Shown here: piece after piece, positions 43,242-51,362 of the stretch
Layout of the letters: every line of letters begins with the position of its first letter
How positions within the stretch are numbered: the first letter of the stretch is position 1
NCBI RefSeq assembly: GCF_006345825.1
Contig: NZ_VCIX01000051.1
Span: 1 to 64,000, forward strand
Direction: 5' to 3'
DNA length: 64,000 nt
Source of the DNA: Paenibacillus paridis
GTDB lineage: Bacteria; Bacillota; Bacilli; Paenibacillales; Paenibacillaceae
Made by a program: the position numbers and the translations under genes
Notes under the pieces: generated by a model
Databases searched by the model: none
Seen by the model: only the letters and a program-made list of their open reading frames with translations
What the model was told of the DNA's origin: nothing

Positions 43242-44249
43242 TCATTTTGACCGCATCAACAAAAATAGAAAATAAGGCACACTCAGCATTGTTACAATAA
43301 TTCCTGCTGGAATATCAGCCTTAAAGCTGACCGTACGAGCAATCGTATCTGCTGCAAGCAGCAATATCGCGCCAATTAGCGCTGAAGCTGGCAGAAGTAC
43401 TTTGTAGTCGTTGCCGACCAGCCTGCGAGCCACATGCGGACTAATCAATCCAATAAAAAAGATCGAGCCTCCAAGCGCTACACAGCCAGAAGCAATGCCG
43501 ACAGCGGCAATCGCCAGGCGCAAAAATTTTAGTTTTACGGCGACTCCTACTCCTATCGAGATTTCAGTGCCTAGCACCAAGACGTTCAATGTCCGAAAAT
43601 TGGCATAAAGATAGGCGAATAGCAACAATACCCACGGCGCCAGCAAGCTGATATAAGACCACTTGTCTCCCCATAAATATCCTGCTTGCCAGCGCTGCGC
43701 AAAATCATACTTCTGGTCATCAAGCTTTAAAGTCAGAAATAAAGACAGGGCACTTAACCCCATGTTAATTGCAACACCAGTCAAGACAAGCCGTGTCGAA
43801 GAAATCATACGACGTTTTCGATAAGCTAGAACATAGATCAGAACGGCTGCCAGCAGGCCACCTACGAATGCCATAGACGGCAGCAATAAGGTCATAGCAG
43901 CGCCTTGAATGCTTACCGTTGAGATGATCAGCAACACCATAAGGCCTGAACCTGAGCTAATGCCAAGCATGCCGGGATCAGCCAGGTCATTGCGCAAGAG
44001 CGCCTGCATAACCGTACCGGCCAGTGCCATCCCAAATCCAACAAGCATCGCTAATACGATCCGCGGAAGACGAAACTTATACACAACGAGATGATGCTCT
44101 TCTGGGCCTTGTCCAAGCAATACTTGAAATACTTCAAGCGGATGAAGAGACATTTTTCCCAGATTAAGACTAAGAACCGCTCCGGCAAGAAGCAGTATGG
44201 AGAGAGAAGTCATCCATATTGTCGCCTTATAAGATTTAACAGCATTCAT
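43242..44249 (-). CDS. FecCD-type ferric-siderophore permease
   Basis: 335 residues with about nine to ten transmembrane helices. The family pattern PRIVLAMLVGFGMALAGTVM then LADPGMLGISSGSGL and FIGLISPHVARRLVGNDYK is intact. It forms a heterodimer with the product of 44246. ATG 44249 overlaps the upstream stop by 4 bases. The final helix is followed by only a few residues. No FhuC-type ATPase gene is in this cluster, so an ATPase from elsewhere must power it. Confidence 0.92.
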   Translation of the reverse strand: MNAVKSYKATIWMTSLSILLLAGAVLSLNLGKMSLHPLEVFQVLLGQGPEEHHLVVYKFRLPRIVLAMLVGFGMALAGTVMQALLRNDLADPGMLGISSGSGLMVLLIISTVSIQGAAMTLLLPSMAFVGGLLAAVLIYVLAYRKRRMISSTRLVLTGVAINMGLSALSLFLTLKLDDQKYDFAQRWQAGYLWGDKWSYISLLAPWVLLLFAYLYANFRTLNVLVLGTEISIGVGVAVKLKFLRLAIAAVGIASGCVALGGSIFFIGLISPHVARRLVGNDYKVLLPASALIGAILLLAADTIARTVSFKADIPAGIIVTMLSVPYFLFLLMRSK

Positions 44250-45295
44250 TTGATCGCTCTCCTCTCTTTGCTTGCAATGAGCAAGAAGAAAGGAACGCCA
44301 ATCATTGCAAAAATAATGCCCAACGCCGTCTCTGCCGGACGGTTAATCAGCCTTCCTGCGATATCCGCCACAACCATAAGCGCGCCTCCGTAAATGGCTG
44401 ATGCTGGAATAATATAACGATAATCTACGCCTACAAAAAAACGCATAATATGCGGTACAATTAGCCCTACAAAGCCGATTGGCCCTACAAGCGCAACAGC
44501 TACACCCGCGAGTAAAAGAACCGCAAGCGTAGCTATCAACTTGACGAGAACGACCCGTTGCCCGAAGCCTTTCGCTATCTCTTCACCCAAGTTTAAAACC
44601 GTAATCGATCGCGAAATAAATAATGACAACGCCAGCCCGCCTAAAACCCAGGGAATAACTAGCTTGATTTCCGTCCAAGTCGCTCCGGCCACACTACCCG
44701 ATGTCCAATAAGCAAGGGCACGACCAATACCATAGTTTAATGAGATAAATGATCCCATGGCGCCAAACAGCATTGTAAATGATATCCCCGCTAGCACTAG
44801 TCGTTGTGGTGTCATTCCTGAGCGATTCAATGAAGCGGCAAGATACGTCAAGCCTGCGCCAAGTCCTGCGCCAATAAAGCTGATGAGCAATGTTGTCGTC
44901 TGCAGTTGCCCTGGGAAGAAAGCGAGTGTAACGGCCATTGCAAAAGCGGCTCCTGCATTGACTCCCATTAATCCCGAATCAGCTAACGGATTTCGCGTAT
45001 AGCCTTGCATGACCGCTCCTGCTACCGCGAGACACATGCCCGCAATAAGATCAGCCGCCGTACGCGGAAGACGAAGGGAATGGATAATCTGATGCTCGGT
45101 CAATTCAGGATCAAATTTGAAAATCGCTGTCCATGCCGTTGTCAGGCTCATGGAAGCAGAACCAAAAGAGATAGAAGCTGCTACCGAAAGCAGCAGCAGC
45201 AATATCCCGATGAGTAAAAACAGAACGAAATACGATTTTCCTTTTAAACGCGGAATATCGGTTGTTCTATCATCTAGCTTTCTATTTTTTTTCAT
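44246..45295 (-). CDS. FecCD-type ferric-siderophore permease
   Basis: 349 residues. It has the same fold as the 43242 product: LPRTAADLIAGMCLAVAGAV, PLADSGLMGVNAGAAFAM and GFVGLIVPHIMRFFVGVDYR. The two are distant paralogues. The start at 45295 lies 14 bases inside the end of the binding-protein gene, a translational overlap. Confidence 0.92.
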   Translation of the reverse strand: MKKNRKLDDRTTDIPRLKGKSYFVLFLLIGILLLLLSVAASISFGSASMSLTTAWTAIFKFDPELTEHQIIHSLRLPRTAADLIAGMCLAVAGAVMQGYTRNPLADSGLMGVNAGAAFAMAVTLAFFPGQLQTTTLLISFIGAGLGAGLTYLAASLNRSGMTPQRLVLAGISFTMLFGAMGSFISLNYGIGRALAYWTSGSVAGATWTEIKLVIPWVLGGLALSLFISRSITVLNLGEEIAKGFGQRVVLVKLIATLAVLLLAGVAVALVGPIGFVGLIVPHIMRFFVGVDYRYIIPASAIYGGALMVVADIAGRLINRPAETALGIIFAMIGVPFFLLIASKERRAIK

Positions 45296-46298
45296 ACGCT
45301 GACACTAGCTTCTCAACTACAAAATCAAGCTGCTTATCTAGAGAGTAGATATCGGAATAATAGGAGAAATCAAATCCAATTTCAATTAATCTACCTTCTT
45401 TGACTGCTGGAATGCTGTTCCAAATTGCATTTTCCGTCAAGTCATCAGCCCCATCCCATACCGAGCGGAACACGAAGTCTCCAATATACTCAGGCAACAC
45501 TTCTAAAGAAACAAATCCTCCCGTTGCCTTCTCTCGTCCATCAATCTTCTTCTGAATAATTTCTGGCGCTTTTAGCCCTAAATATTCATAGATGATCTGA
45601 GAGCCCCTTCCGTAAAGCTTGCTATCAATAACCGCCATCTCTTTTTTGCCGCCCTCAATAATGGTTACCGTCTTATCCAAAATTCCAAGCTCAGCAAGCT
45701 TCTGCTTACTCGTCTCCACTTTCGCGTGGAAATTATCTAGTAGAGCTTTTGCCTCCTGCTCCTTGCCAAATACCTCGCCAATCTTCATGATCCGTTCATC
45801 CGTCGACATTTTTTCATATGGAATAGGAACGGTCGGTGCGATATCCTTCAGTATTTCGTAGGTTTCATCAGAGGCAGCTATAATTAAGTCCGGCTTTACT
45901 GCCATAATAGCCTCGGGATTAGGCTCATACCATGAGCCGAGATTTTCAACACCAGCCATCTCTTTTGCAAAGGCCGCTCCTTCAAACACGCTTGAAGTAC
46001 CTACTGGCTTAATGCCCAGAGCAACAAGATCCCCTTGAAGATATAACACGACAACCCGCTCCGGATGAGCAGGTACGACAATATCTCCTTTCGTCGTAGA
46101 GATCGTTCTTGTCTCAGCCTCCTTAGCAGCATTATCAGTTGCAGTTGAATTGTTGGTCGATGATGTAACTTCTGGAGCTTTGGAACCATTAGCATTCGTG
46201 GCATTAGAACCCACGTTTGCAGTACCGCATGCACTTAAGAGCAAGGTAAAGCTGAGCAGCATCGCTACAAAAAAACTTGATGTCTTTGTTATTCGCAT
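45282..46298 (-). CDS. Ferric-siderophore-binding lipoprotein (internal start of the fused ORF)
   Basis: 338 residues from ATG 46298, which has GGAGGG 8 bases upstream. Signal peptide and lipobox LLLSACGTA. Mature domain: VPAHPERVVVLYLQGDLVAL, AVKPDLIIAASDETYEIL, APTVPIPYEKMS and ENAIWNSIPAVKEGRLIEIG, the FecB-like fold for iron-siderophore. It likely works with the FecCD pair directly downstream (overlap of 14 bases). A Fur box 27-45 bases before the start gives iron control. The start inside the longer ORF is strongly supported by the lipoprotein signal. Confidence 0.88.
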   Translation of the reverse strand: MRITKTSSFFVAMLLSFTLLLSACGTANVGSNATNANGSKAPEVTSSTNNSTATDNAAKEAETRTISTTKGDIVVPAHPERVVVLYLQGDLVALGIKPVGTSSVFEGAAFAKEMAGVENLGSWYEPNPEAIMAVKPDLIIAASDETYEILKDIAPTVPIPYEKMSTDERIMKIGEVFGKEQEAKALLDNFHAKVETSKQKLAELGILDKTVTIIEGGKKEMAVIDSKLYGRGSQIIYEYLGLKAPEIIQKKIDGREKATGGFVSLEVLPEYIGDFVFRSVWDGADDLTENAIWNSIPAVKEGRLIEIGFDFSYYSDIYSLDKQLDFVVEKLVSAYEKK

Positions 46299-47252
46299 TG
46301 GTGAAGACCCTCCGATTGTTTTGTTATGATAATGATTATCATATTCAAACACATTATATCGGGAGGATATGTTCTCGCCAATGGAGAATGTGGCGGCCGT
46401 AAATGGACGATTGTCCGATGAACTCATCTGCTTGCTTTCCTTGCGGAATCGAATAGGAGATTGTCCATTATATTTACGGAACAAACGGCTGAAGTAATAG
46501 ACATCACTATAGCCAACTTCTTCTGCAATATCGCGAAGAGGAGCTTCGGTACAGCGTAATAGCTCTTTGGCATGCTGAAGCCGGAATCGTATCATATATT
46601 CGATTAAGCTAACCCCCTTCTCCCCCTTAAAGCGCGACGATAAATGACGCGGGCTGTAATTAAATTGCTCAGCTATGGATTCAAGCGATAAATTATGACG
46701 ATGATGCTCCTCGATATAACGAACCACCTGCCCAATGACATCCGGTTGCCTGAGATTTATTCCATCCTTTGCAAACTGCTTCATTAATTCATGTACGAAC
46801 TGATAGAACAAGCCTTTCACTTGAATTCTATCGATTAGGCTTCCTTGTGCCCAGATTTGTTCCATTGCCATTAGTTGATAGTGCAGTGGCAATGGCTCTA
46901 TGGACTCGAAGCCATACTGCATCCGAAATGGATTGCTGCGTTCCAAAAGTCTGACTAAATCCTTTCTTCCTGGCAAAGAGGCTCTATAAAATAATAGATA
47001 ATACTCAAACATCTCCCCTGCCTCTATGCTTAGTCTCATGCCTTTGCCGCCATGCACAATAAAGTGACGGTCTGCATCATATTCTATGCCATTAAGGTTT
47101 AAGCTTGCTGTCCCCCGCACAGTGTAGATAAATCCACAAGCAGGTAATATATAGCTTTGCAGCTTGTCCCCTGGCTCCATCACCGTATGCCGAATATCCA
47201 ATACTTTAACAGCAGCATGATTCCATGCGACTATATGGTCTTCCAGCTTCAT
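45282..47252 (-). CDS. Continuous ORF: AraC regulator fused in frame to siderophore-binding lipoprotein
   Basis: 656 codons with no stop. Residues 1-271 are an AraC activator: cupin-like sensor (1-160), then two helix-turn-helices (NLSLESIAEQFNYSPRHLSS; APLRDIAEEVGYSDVYYFSR; ending KYNGQSPIRFRK). Residues 272-318 translate what looks like an intergenic spacer, including a perfect Fur box. Residues 319-656 are a lipoprotein with its own signal peptide. Bacillus Btr is an AraC-binding protein fusion that lacks a signal peptide. Here the lipobox and RBS are kept. Either the real genes are two and the AraC gene lost its stop, or both a fused and a free form are made. ATG 47252 has only a weak CGGAGTG. 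Confidence 0.8.
   Translation of the reverse strand: MKLEDHIVAWNHAAVKVLDIRHTVMEPGDKLQSYILPACGFIYTVRGTASLNLNGIEYDADRHFIVHGGKGMRLSIEAGEMFEYYLLFYRASLPGRKDLVRLLERSNPFRMQYGFESIEPLPLHYQLMAMEQIWAQGSLIDRIQVKGLFYQFVHELMKQFAKDGINLRQPDVIGQVVRYIEEHHRHNLSLESIAEQFNYSPRHLSSRFKGEKGVSLIEYMIRFRLQHAKELLRCTEAPLRDIAEEVGYSDVYYFSRLFRKYNGQSPIRFRKESKQMSSSDNRPFTAATFSIGENISSRYNVFEYDNHYHNKTIGGSSPMRITKTSSFFVAMLLSFTLLLSACGTANVGSNATNANGSKAPEVTSSTNNSTATDNAAKEAETRTISTTKGDIVVPAHPERVVVLYLQGDLVALGIKPVGTSSVFEGAAFAKEMAGVENLGSWYEPNPEAIMAVKPDLIIAASDETYEILKDIAPTVPIPYEKMSTDERIMKIGEVFGKEQEAKALLDNFHAKVETSKQKLAELGILDKTVTIIEGGKKEMAVIDSKLYGRGSQIIYEYLGLKAPEIIQKKIDGREKATGGFVSLEVLPEYIGDFVFRSVWDGADDLTENAIWNSIPAVKEGRLIEIGFDFSYYSDIYSLDKQLDFVVEKLVSAYEKK
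46325..46343 (-). promoter_or_regulatory. Fur box inside the AraC-binding protein ORF
   Basis: tatgataatgattatcata is a perfect 9-1-9 palindrome matching the Fur consensus, upstream of the binding-protein start (46298). It is translated as part of the long ORF. Confidence 0.9.
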
Positions 47253-47310
47253 CCTTGCCGTTCACTCCGATCTATACCGCCATCTATTTGAGTTGACTTC
47301 ATGTTCGAAT

Positions 47311-47329
47311 ATTGATAATGATTATCAAT
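47311..47329 (-). promoter_or_regulatory. Fur box upstream of AraC gene
   Basis: attgataatgattatcaat is a perfect 9-1-9 palindrome, about 60 bases before the AraC start (47252). Confidence 0.9.
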
Positions 47330-47419
47330 TAGTATTAGGCAGATCTTCTATTTTGTCAATCGCTGTTTACGGTCATGGAGGCTTATAGCTTCATACAAAC
47401 TCGGATTACACGGATTCGG

Positions 47420-47667
47420 ATAGAAATAGACATACAATTTGAAATGCTACATATAGTTGCTTTTATAAAATGGTGATATATTCGCTGCGAGAGCTCTCTG
47501 CAAAGGTACATACCCGTTTCGGCCGGAACGGGTGAGACGAACCTTACTAGGAGGAATAAATAATGAAGAAGATAGAGCCTGGCAGAAATGAGCTCTAAGG
47601 AAAGCTGCTCGCACAGATTTTCTTCAATGAAATCGATGGTAACCCGAATATAAGTGTAATATCCCAT
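47420..47667 (-). pseudogene. AraC-family regulator remnant
   Basis: ATG 47667 starts YIRVTIDFIEENLCEQLSLE, the usual N-terminus of AraC helix-turn-helix proteins. After ELISA the frame breaks; the alternative frame gives QALSSSLFIPPSK and then [15 protein letters not shown], resembling the GYVRxRRLxxAA part of the family. The rest is lost. It is therefore a decayed gene, not an active regulator. Confidence 0.6.
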
Positions 47668-47917
47668 AAATCACCTCTTGTTAAGAGTAATAGACTACTG
47701 TGGAGTTGTCCTGATTTTTCTTGCTAAATTTCTACTATTCACGATAATACCGAATCCACAAGGAAGCATCCCTAGTATAAGCGGTCTTAATGCTTTTGTT
47801 ATTCCCTTCGACTATGATAACAACCAACGTAAGCGACACGCCCGGATAATGGATTCCTGTAAGTATTTTCAAGGAGCACTCGTTGACTTCTGAGATCCCG
47901 AGCACAATACAAAGAAG

Positions 47918-47940
47918 TACACCGCTGCATGAGCGATGTA
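47918..47940 (-). terminator. Hairpin after STAS-like/rhodanese-tail gene
   Basis: tacaccgc (47918-47925) pairs with gcgatgta (47933-47940), then T-rich sequence on the minus strand. Rhodanese-type copy. Confidence 0.75.
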
Positions 47941-47966
47941 CTCCAAGTCGCATACTATTATGTCGA

Positions 47967-48434
47967 TTACGCCTTCTCTTCGTCCCCGACGGCTAGCGGG
48001 TTATCTTGCCAAGTAATCCAGTCACTCCAACTCGATTCCATGCCAGCCACCTCGTCTATACGGTCGTCGTTACGGGCAAGATGCTGGAATGCGGAAGCCA
48101 GACTGTCCACAAATTTTAATTGAATCGATCCATGCCGCTCGACTTGTCTAGCTGCTGCAGTCTCTTTGACGGCTTCGGGCAGCACGACAACAACCCATCG
48201 CAGGTGCGCATGTTGGAGGATCGGCAGAGCTTTCAACATCGAATCCAGAGTGGCGACCGTCCTTTCGGCGATAATCCGATTATCGATCAGAAGGTGAAAG
48301 GGCTGCGTCGCCTCTTGCAAAGCCATGTGCGCATCCGCAGCGATATTCCGGAAATCCTCCATCGTTACCACCGGTTCAAAATGCGTCAAAGCCAAAATAT
48401 GATTTTGCAACAGCCACCCTGCTTTATAACGCAT
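47967..48434 (-). CDS. SpoIIAA/STAS-like small protein fused to a rhodanese C-terminal tail
   Basis: 155 residues. Residues 1-130 (LLQNHILALTHFEPVVTMED; FHLLIDNRIIAERTVATLD; LRWVVVVLPEAVKETAAAR; ASAFQHLA) form an alternating alpha/beta domain of STAS/SpoIIAA-like type. Residues ~134-155 (SSWSDWITWQDNPLAVGDEE KA) are the exact C-terminal tail of a rhodanese, followed by a rhodanese-type terminator. The joint is at about 48036. ATG 48434 has GGGGAG about 8 bases upstream. It is 24 bases after the SDR gene, so it is in the same MarR-linked operon. The tail probably has no function. Confidence 0.8.
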   Translation of the reverse strand: MRYKAGWLLQNHILALTHFEPVVTMEDFRNIAADAHMALQEATQPFHLLIDNRIIAERTVATLDSMLKALPILQHAHLRWVVVVLPEAVKETAAARQVERHGSIQLKFVDSLASAFQHLARNDDRIDEVAGMESSWSDWITWQDNPLAVGDEEKA

Positions 48435-48458
48435 GCTTAACTCCCCTTTGTCATGTGG

Positions 48459-49217
48459 TCAAATATATTGTCGACTGTATAACCATAGCGCCTCAGCTTC
48501 TTGGCCTACGGGCAAAGGAACGCGGAAACGCATTGGGTGATCCTGCTTCCAATGAACCCCCGAATGCTTCTCCAAGATCAGCCGCCCCAGATAAGCGCTC
48601 CCTTTCCCTATCGGCTGGCCGAACATTTGAGACAACAATCGGAACAGCAATGGTGCCTCTTGGAACAAATTCGTTCGAACCATTCCCGGATAGCAGGTAT
48701 GCACGCGCAACTGCGGATATCGCTTGGCGAGCTCGGAAGCATAGAGATCGACCGCAAGCGCTGCCTTCATCGCCGACGATAGACCGGCTTGAGGTTCAGC
48801 CCAAGAGGTCGAAGCATTCTTGTGGACGCCATTACCTCCTACCATAACGATGCATCCGTCAGGTACGATCTTGTTCTGCTGAAGAAGCATCTCCGATAAC
48901 GCGAATTTACTCAAATAGTTTGTTGCGAAAGTCGTCTCCAACCCTTCATTGGTCAGCCGTGCCTCTTTGTCGGTATATATTCCTCCCGCACACAGCGCCA
49001 ACGCATTAATCGGCCCTTCGAGCTGTTCCGCTAATTGACGTACATCCGACATCTTGGACAGATCTGCATAAAGGTAGCCCGCCCCCAGCTCGTCGGCAAT
49101 CCTCTCGCCTTGGGTTCGATTACGACCGACGATCGTTACCTCCCAACCGCGTTCCGCGGCAAAGCGCGCCGTCCCGTAACCGATTCCGCTTGTTCCTCCT
49201 GTAACTACGATTCGCAT
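48459..49217 (-). CDS. Short-chain dehydrogenase/reductase, catalytic Tyr apparently replaced
   Basis: 252 residues. Rossmann start MRIVVTGGTSGIGYGTARFA (G-x3-G-x-G), then ALALCAGG and the FATNYLSKFALSE helix. The catalytic Y-x-x-x-K appears as SSAMK (in GLSSAMKAALAVD), so the expected Tyr is Ser and the usual proton donor is missing. C-terminal part (GKGSAYLGRLILEKH) is atypical. ATG 49217 has GGGGGAGG upstream. The MarR-type palindromes flanking it suggest MarR control. Confidence 0.9.
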   Translation of the reverse strand: MRIVVTGGTSGIGYGTARFAAERGWEVTIVGRNRTQGERIADELGAGYLYADLSKMSDVRQLAEQLEGPINALALCAGGIYTDKEARLTNEGLETTFATNYLSKFALSEMLLQQNKIVPDGCIVMVGGNGVHKNASTSWAEPQAGLSSAMKAALAVDLYASELAKRYPQLRVHTCYPGMVRTNLFQEAPLLFRLLSQMFGQPIGKGSAYLGRLILEKHSGVHWKQDHPMRFRVPLPVGQEAEALWLYSRQYI

Positions 49218-49233
49218 AATGCCTCCCCCTATT

Positions 49234-49251
49234 AATTAGGATCCTAGCTAT
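49234..49251. promoter_or_regulatory. MarR-type operator 1 (SDR promoter)
   Basis: aattaggatcctagctat lies just upstream of the SDR ribosome site; the core taggatccta is palindromic and repeated at 49314. Confidence 0.55.
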
Positions 49252-49313
49252 AAAACAAACATTATTTATCTTCATACTTATAAACGCACCATTGCACTCA
49301 CCCCCTCTTTAAT

Positions 49314-49331
49314 CGTTAGGATCCTAGCTAT
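49314..49331. promoter_or_regulatory. MarR-type operator 2
   Basis: cgttaggatcctagctat shares the 13-base core ttaggatcctagc with site 1, 80 bases away, between the MarR and SDR genes. Confidence 0.5.
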
Positions 49332-49352
49332 TTGCAGGCGGAAAGCCCCCTT

Positions 49353-49778
49353 TTAATAATATTCCTTATCCCCTAGATTCTTGGCCATTCGTTGCAGCCA
49401 CTGTCCCAGCAAATCTCTCTCGGCTTGCGTGAATCCTTTAAGCATCTCGTTCTCGAATTCCAGAATAAGACCGACCAGCTTACCGAACACCTCGTTGCCC
49501 TGCTGCGTGAGAGTCACAACGTTAGCCCTTCCATCCGTATGGCTAGGCTTGCGGGAGATGTATTTCCGAGTCTCAAGCTTATCTAATATTCCGGTCAACG
49601 TCGCGGATGTAATCCCGCTATGATGCTGTAGCTTCTGCTGCTCCAACCCCCCGGATTGAGCCAAATAGCCCAGGATCTCGAATTGCGAAGTCGTCAGATT
49701 TAACGTGCTTAACCGCACGTCAAGCTCTTTGCGCATAATAATATAGGTTCTTTTCAAGTAAAGGATAGATTGAGACAT
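49353..49778 (-). CDS. MarR-family transcriptional regulator
   Basis: About 141 residues. Winged helix: LTTSQFEILGYLAQSGG, LQHHSGITSATLTGILDKLE (recognition helix) and SRKPSHTDGRANVVTLTQQG (wing). ATG 49778 is preferred because GGAG is 8 bases before it; the frame from 49793 lacks a site. Related palindromes at 49811, 49314 and 49234 suggest it controls itself and the SDR operon downstream. Confidence 0.9.
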   Translation of the reverse strand: MSQSILYLKRTYIIMRKELDVRLSTLNLTTSQFEILGYLAQSGGLEQQKLQHHSGITSATLTGILDKLETRKYISRKPSHTDGRANVVTLTQQGNEVFGKLVGLILEFENEMLKGFTQAERDLLGQWLQRMAKNLGDKEYY

Positions 49779-49810
49779 GCGGTATGGCTCCATTCTGAGA
49801 TCGTGTTAAT

Positions 49811-49830
49811 ATAATTAGCATCCTAATTAT
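49811..49830. promoter_or_regulatory. MarR-type operator 3 (autoregulation)
   Basis: ataattag and ctaattat form an 8-bp inverted repeat with a 4-base centre, 33-52 bases before the MarR start; it resembles the SDR-side sites. Confidence 0.6.
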
Positions 49831-50196
49831 AAATCAGAAATTTCCATAATGTCAACCGACCTTTAATTTCGACATACAAATAACACGGAGCTACAACGAT
49901 TTCCGCACGTAACTCCTTTTCCCTTGTCACGAATAGGGAGTCAATATTCGAACTCGCCCGCCTCCTCTATGAAAACATCGTTGATTTCGTGTTGATTATC
50001 GATTCTGTTTCTTTAAGTTGTTGACTTGCTCTGCAGTCGGTAGCCAAACAGTTAATACTAACGACTTGGAAGGCAACCCGCTATGGTTAGACAGGCTTAA
50101 GTATAACGAGCATGATCACTTGGTCGGCTACGCCCGCTCTGTTAGTACTTTCAGGAGTGAAGCGTTGACTCCTTGTTGATTCAGAACATAGAAAAA
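49831..50196. other. Gene-free ~370-bp spacer
   Basis: Between the MarR promoter and the rhodanese terminator. It contains gttgactccttgttgattc (50164), a word shared with the other rhodanese ends. No gene recognised. Confidence 0.5.
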
Positions 50197-50232
50197 TACA
50201 TCGCCTGGGCATATAAGCTACATGGCGATGTA
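50197..50232 (-). terminator. Terminator of rhodanese at 50266
   Basis: tacatcgcc (50197-50205) pairs with ggcgatgta (50224-50232); a T-run follows on the minus strand. Confidence 0.85.
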
Positions 50233-50265
50233 TTTAAAAATTAAAAACTATGATGTGTGGTTTGG

Positions 50266-51105
50266 TTATTCTTCATCCCCGACGGCGATGGGATTATCGT
50301 TGTAACTAATCCAATCGCTCCAGCTTCCCGCATATAAGCGCACTTTCGTGAAGCCTGCTTCCTGCAGCGCAATGACGTTTGGCGTAGCTGTGACCCCGGA
50401 GCCACAGTAAACGATTAGATCGCCGTTCTTGTTCAGATCATGGAACCGATCAGATTGAGCGGCGGCCTCCTTCCACTCACCAGTTTCTGCTAAACCATCT
50501 TTCCAGAAACGGTTAATCGCTCCCGGAATGTGGCCGGCGAGGTGGTCGATTGGCTCGACCTCGCCGCGGTAGCGAGGAGCTTCACGCGAATCGATGAGCG
50601 TGACTCCTTCGCTGCCCAACAGCTCCCTTACCTCATCCATTTCCACTAGCATATTGTGCTGCACGGTTGCAAGGTAGGTTGCAGGCTGCACCGCTTCCTT
50701 CTCCGTTGCTACAGGCAATCCTTGGTTGAGCCAAGCCGAGAATCCTTTGTCCAGCACATAGACCTGCTCATGCCCCATATACTTTAGCAACCACCACAGA
50801 CGTGAAGCCATCGCTCCGCCTTGATCGTCATAGGCGACCACAATCGAATCATTGGTTATGCCAGCCTTGGCAAAGGTAACCGTCATTGCAAAAATATCCG
50901 GAAGCGGATGACGTCCGCCATGCTCCTCGACCTCACCGGATAGATCCTTCTCCAGGTCCAAATAAACAGCCCCGGGAATATGCGACTCTTCGTATACTCG
51001 GAGTCCTGCACTCGGATCGTCCAGCCGAAAACGGCAATCCGCGATGACTAGCTTCGGCTCGTCCATTTTCCCCTTCAGCCATTCCAACGACACGATGTTA
51101 TTCAT
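50266..51105 (-). CDS. Thiosulfate / 3-mercaptopyruvate sulfurtransferase (second copy)
   Basis: 279 residues, two rhodanese domains. The N-terminal domain has VIADCRFRLDDP and SHIPGAVYLDLE; the C-terminal domain has LIDSREAPRYRG, GHIPGAINRFW and active loop YCGSGVTATPNV (Cys about 234). The C-terminal tail (SWSDWISYNDNPIAVGDEE) is the sequence that recurs at other loci. It is a paralogue of the gene at 14692, with a similar overall layout. It stands alone, between MarR and trpB units. Confidence 0.93.
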   Translation of the reverse strand: MNNIVSLEWLKGKMDEPKLVIADCRFRLDDPSAGLRVYEESHIPGAVYLDLEKDLSGEVEEHGGRHPLPDIFAMTVTFAKAGITNDSIVVAYDDQGGAMASRLWWLLKYMGHEQVYVLDKGFSAWLNQGLPVATEKEAVQPATYLATVQHNMLVEMDEVRELLGSEGVTLIDSREAPRYRGEVEPIDHLAGHIPGAINRFWKDGLAETGEWKEAAAQSDRFHDLNKNGDLIVYCGSGVTATPNVIALQEAGFTKVRLYAGSWSDWISYNDNPIAVGDEE

Positions 51106-51243
51106 TCCGATTCGCCTCTTTCGTTCATTTATGTAATCTATTATGAAACCTTAGCTTTAGCTTGCTCCAATTACCTTCCTATCTATAGTATATGTTGTGT
51201 TTCCAATCTTCAATGGAGCGTTTCAGCCAATTATAAACAAAAA

Positions 51244-51274
51244 CCGGGAGTCTCTCCAATAAGGAGGCTCCCGG
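51244..51274 (-). terminator. Terminator of trpB
   Basis: ccgggag (51244-51250) pairs with ctcccgg (51268-51274); the minus strand continues with TTTTTG. Confidence 0.85.
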
Positions 51275-51362
51275 CCGGCATTTTTTCAATTCAAGATTAA
51301 TTGGTTGCTTTCGTGATCGTTCTCGTCGGCACGCATCTATTCCGCATAAATTCCACCTATGA

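Noticed and set aside
47540..47600. GGAGG followed by ATG and an 11-codon frame on the + strand, with a GC-rich hairpin upstream, like a leader peptide
   Set aside because: The same bases are the antisense of a decayed AraC gene; the RBS-like run is a by-product of its reversed coding sequence.
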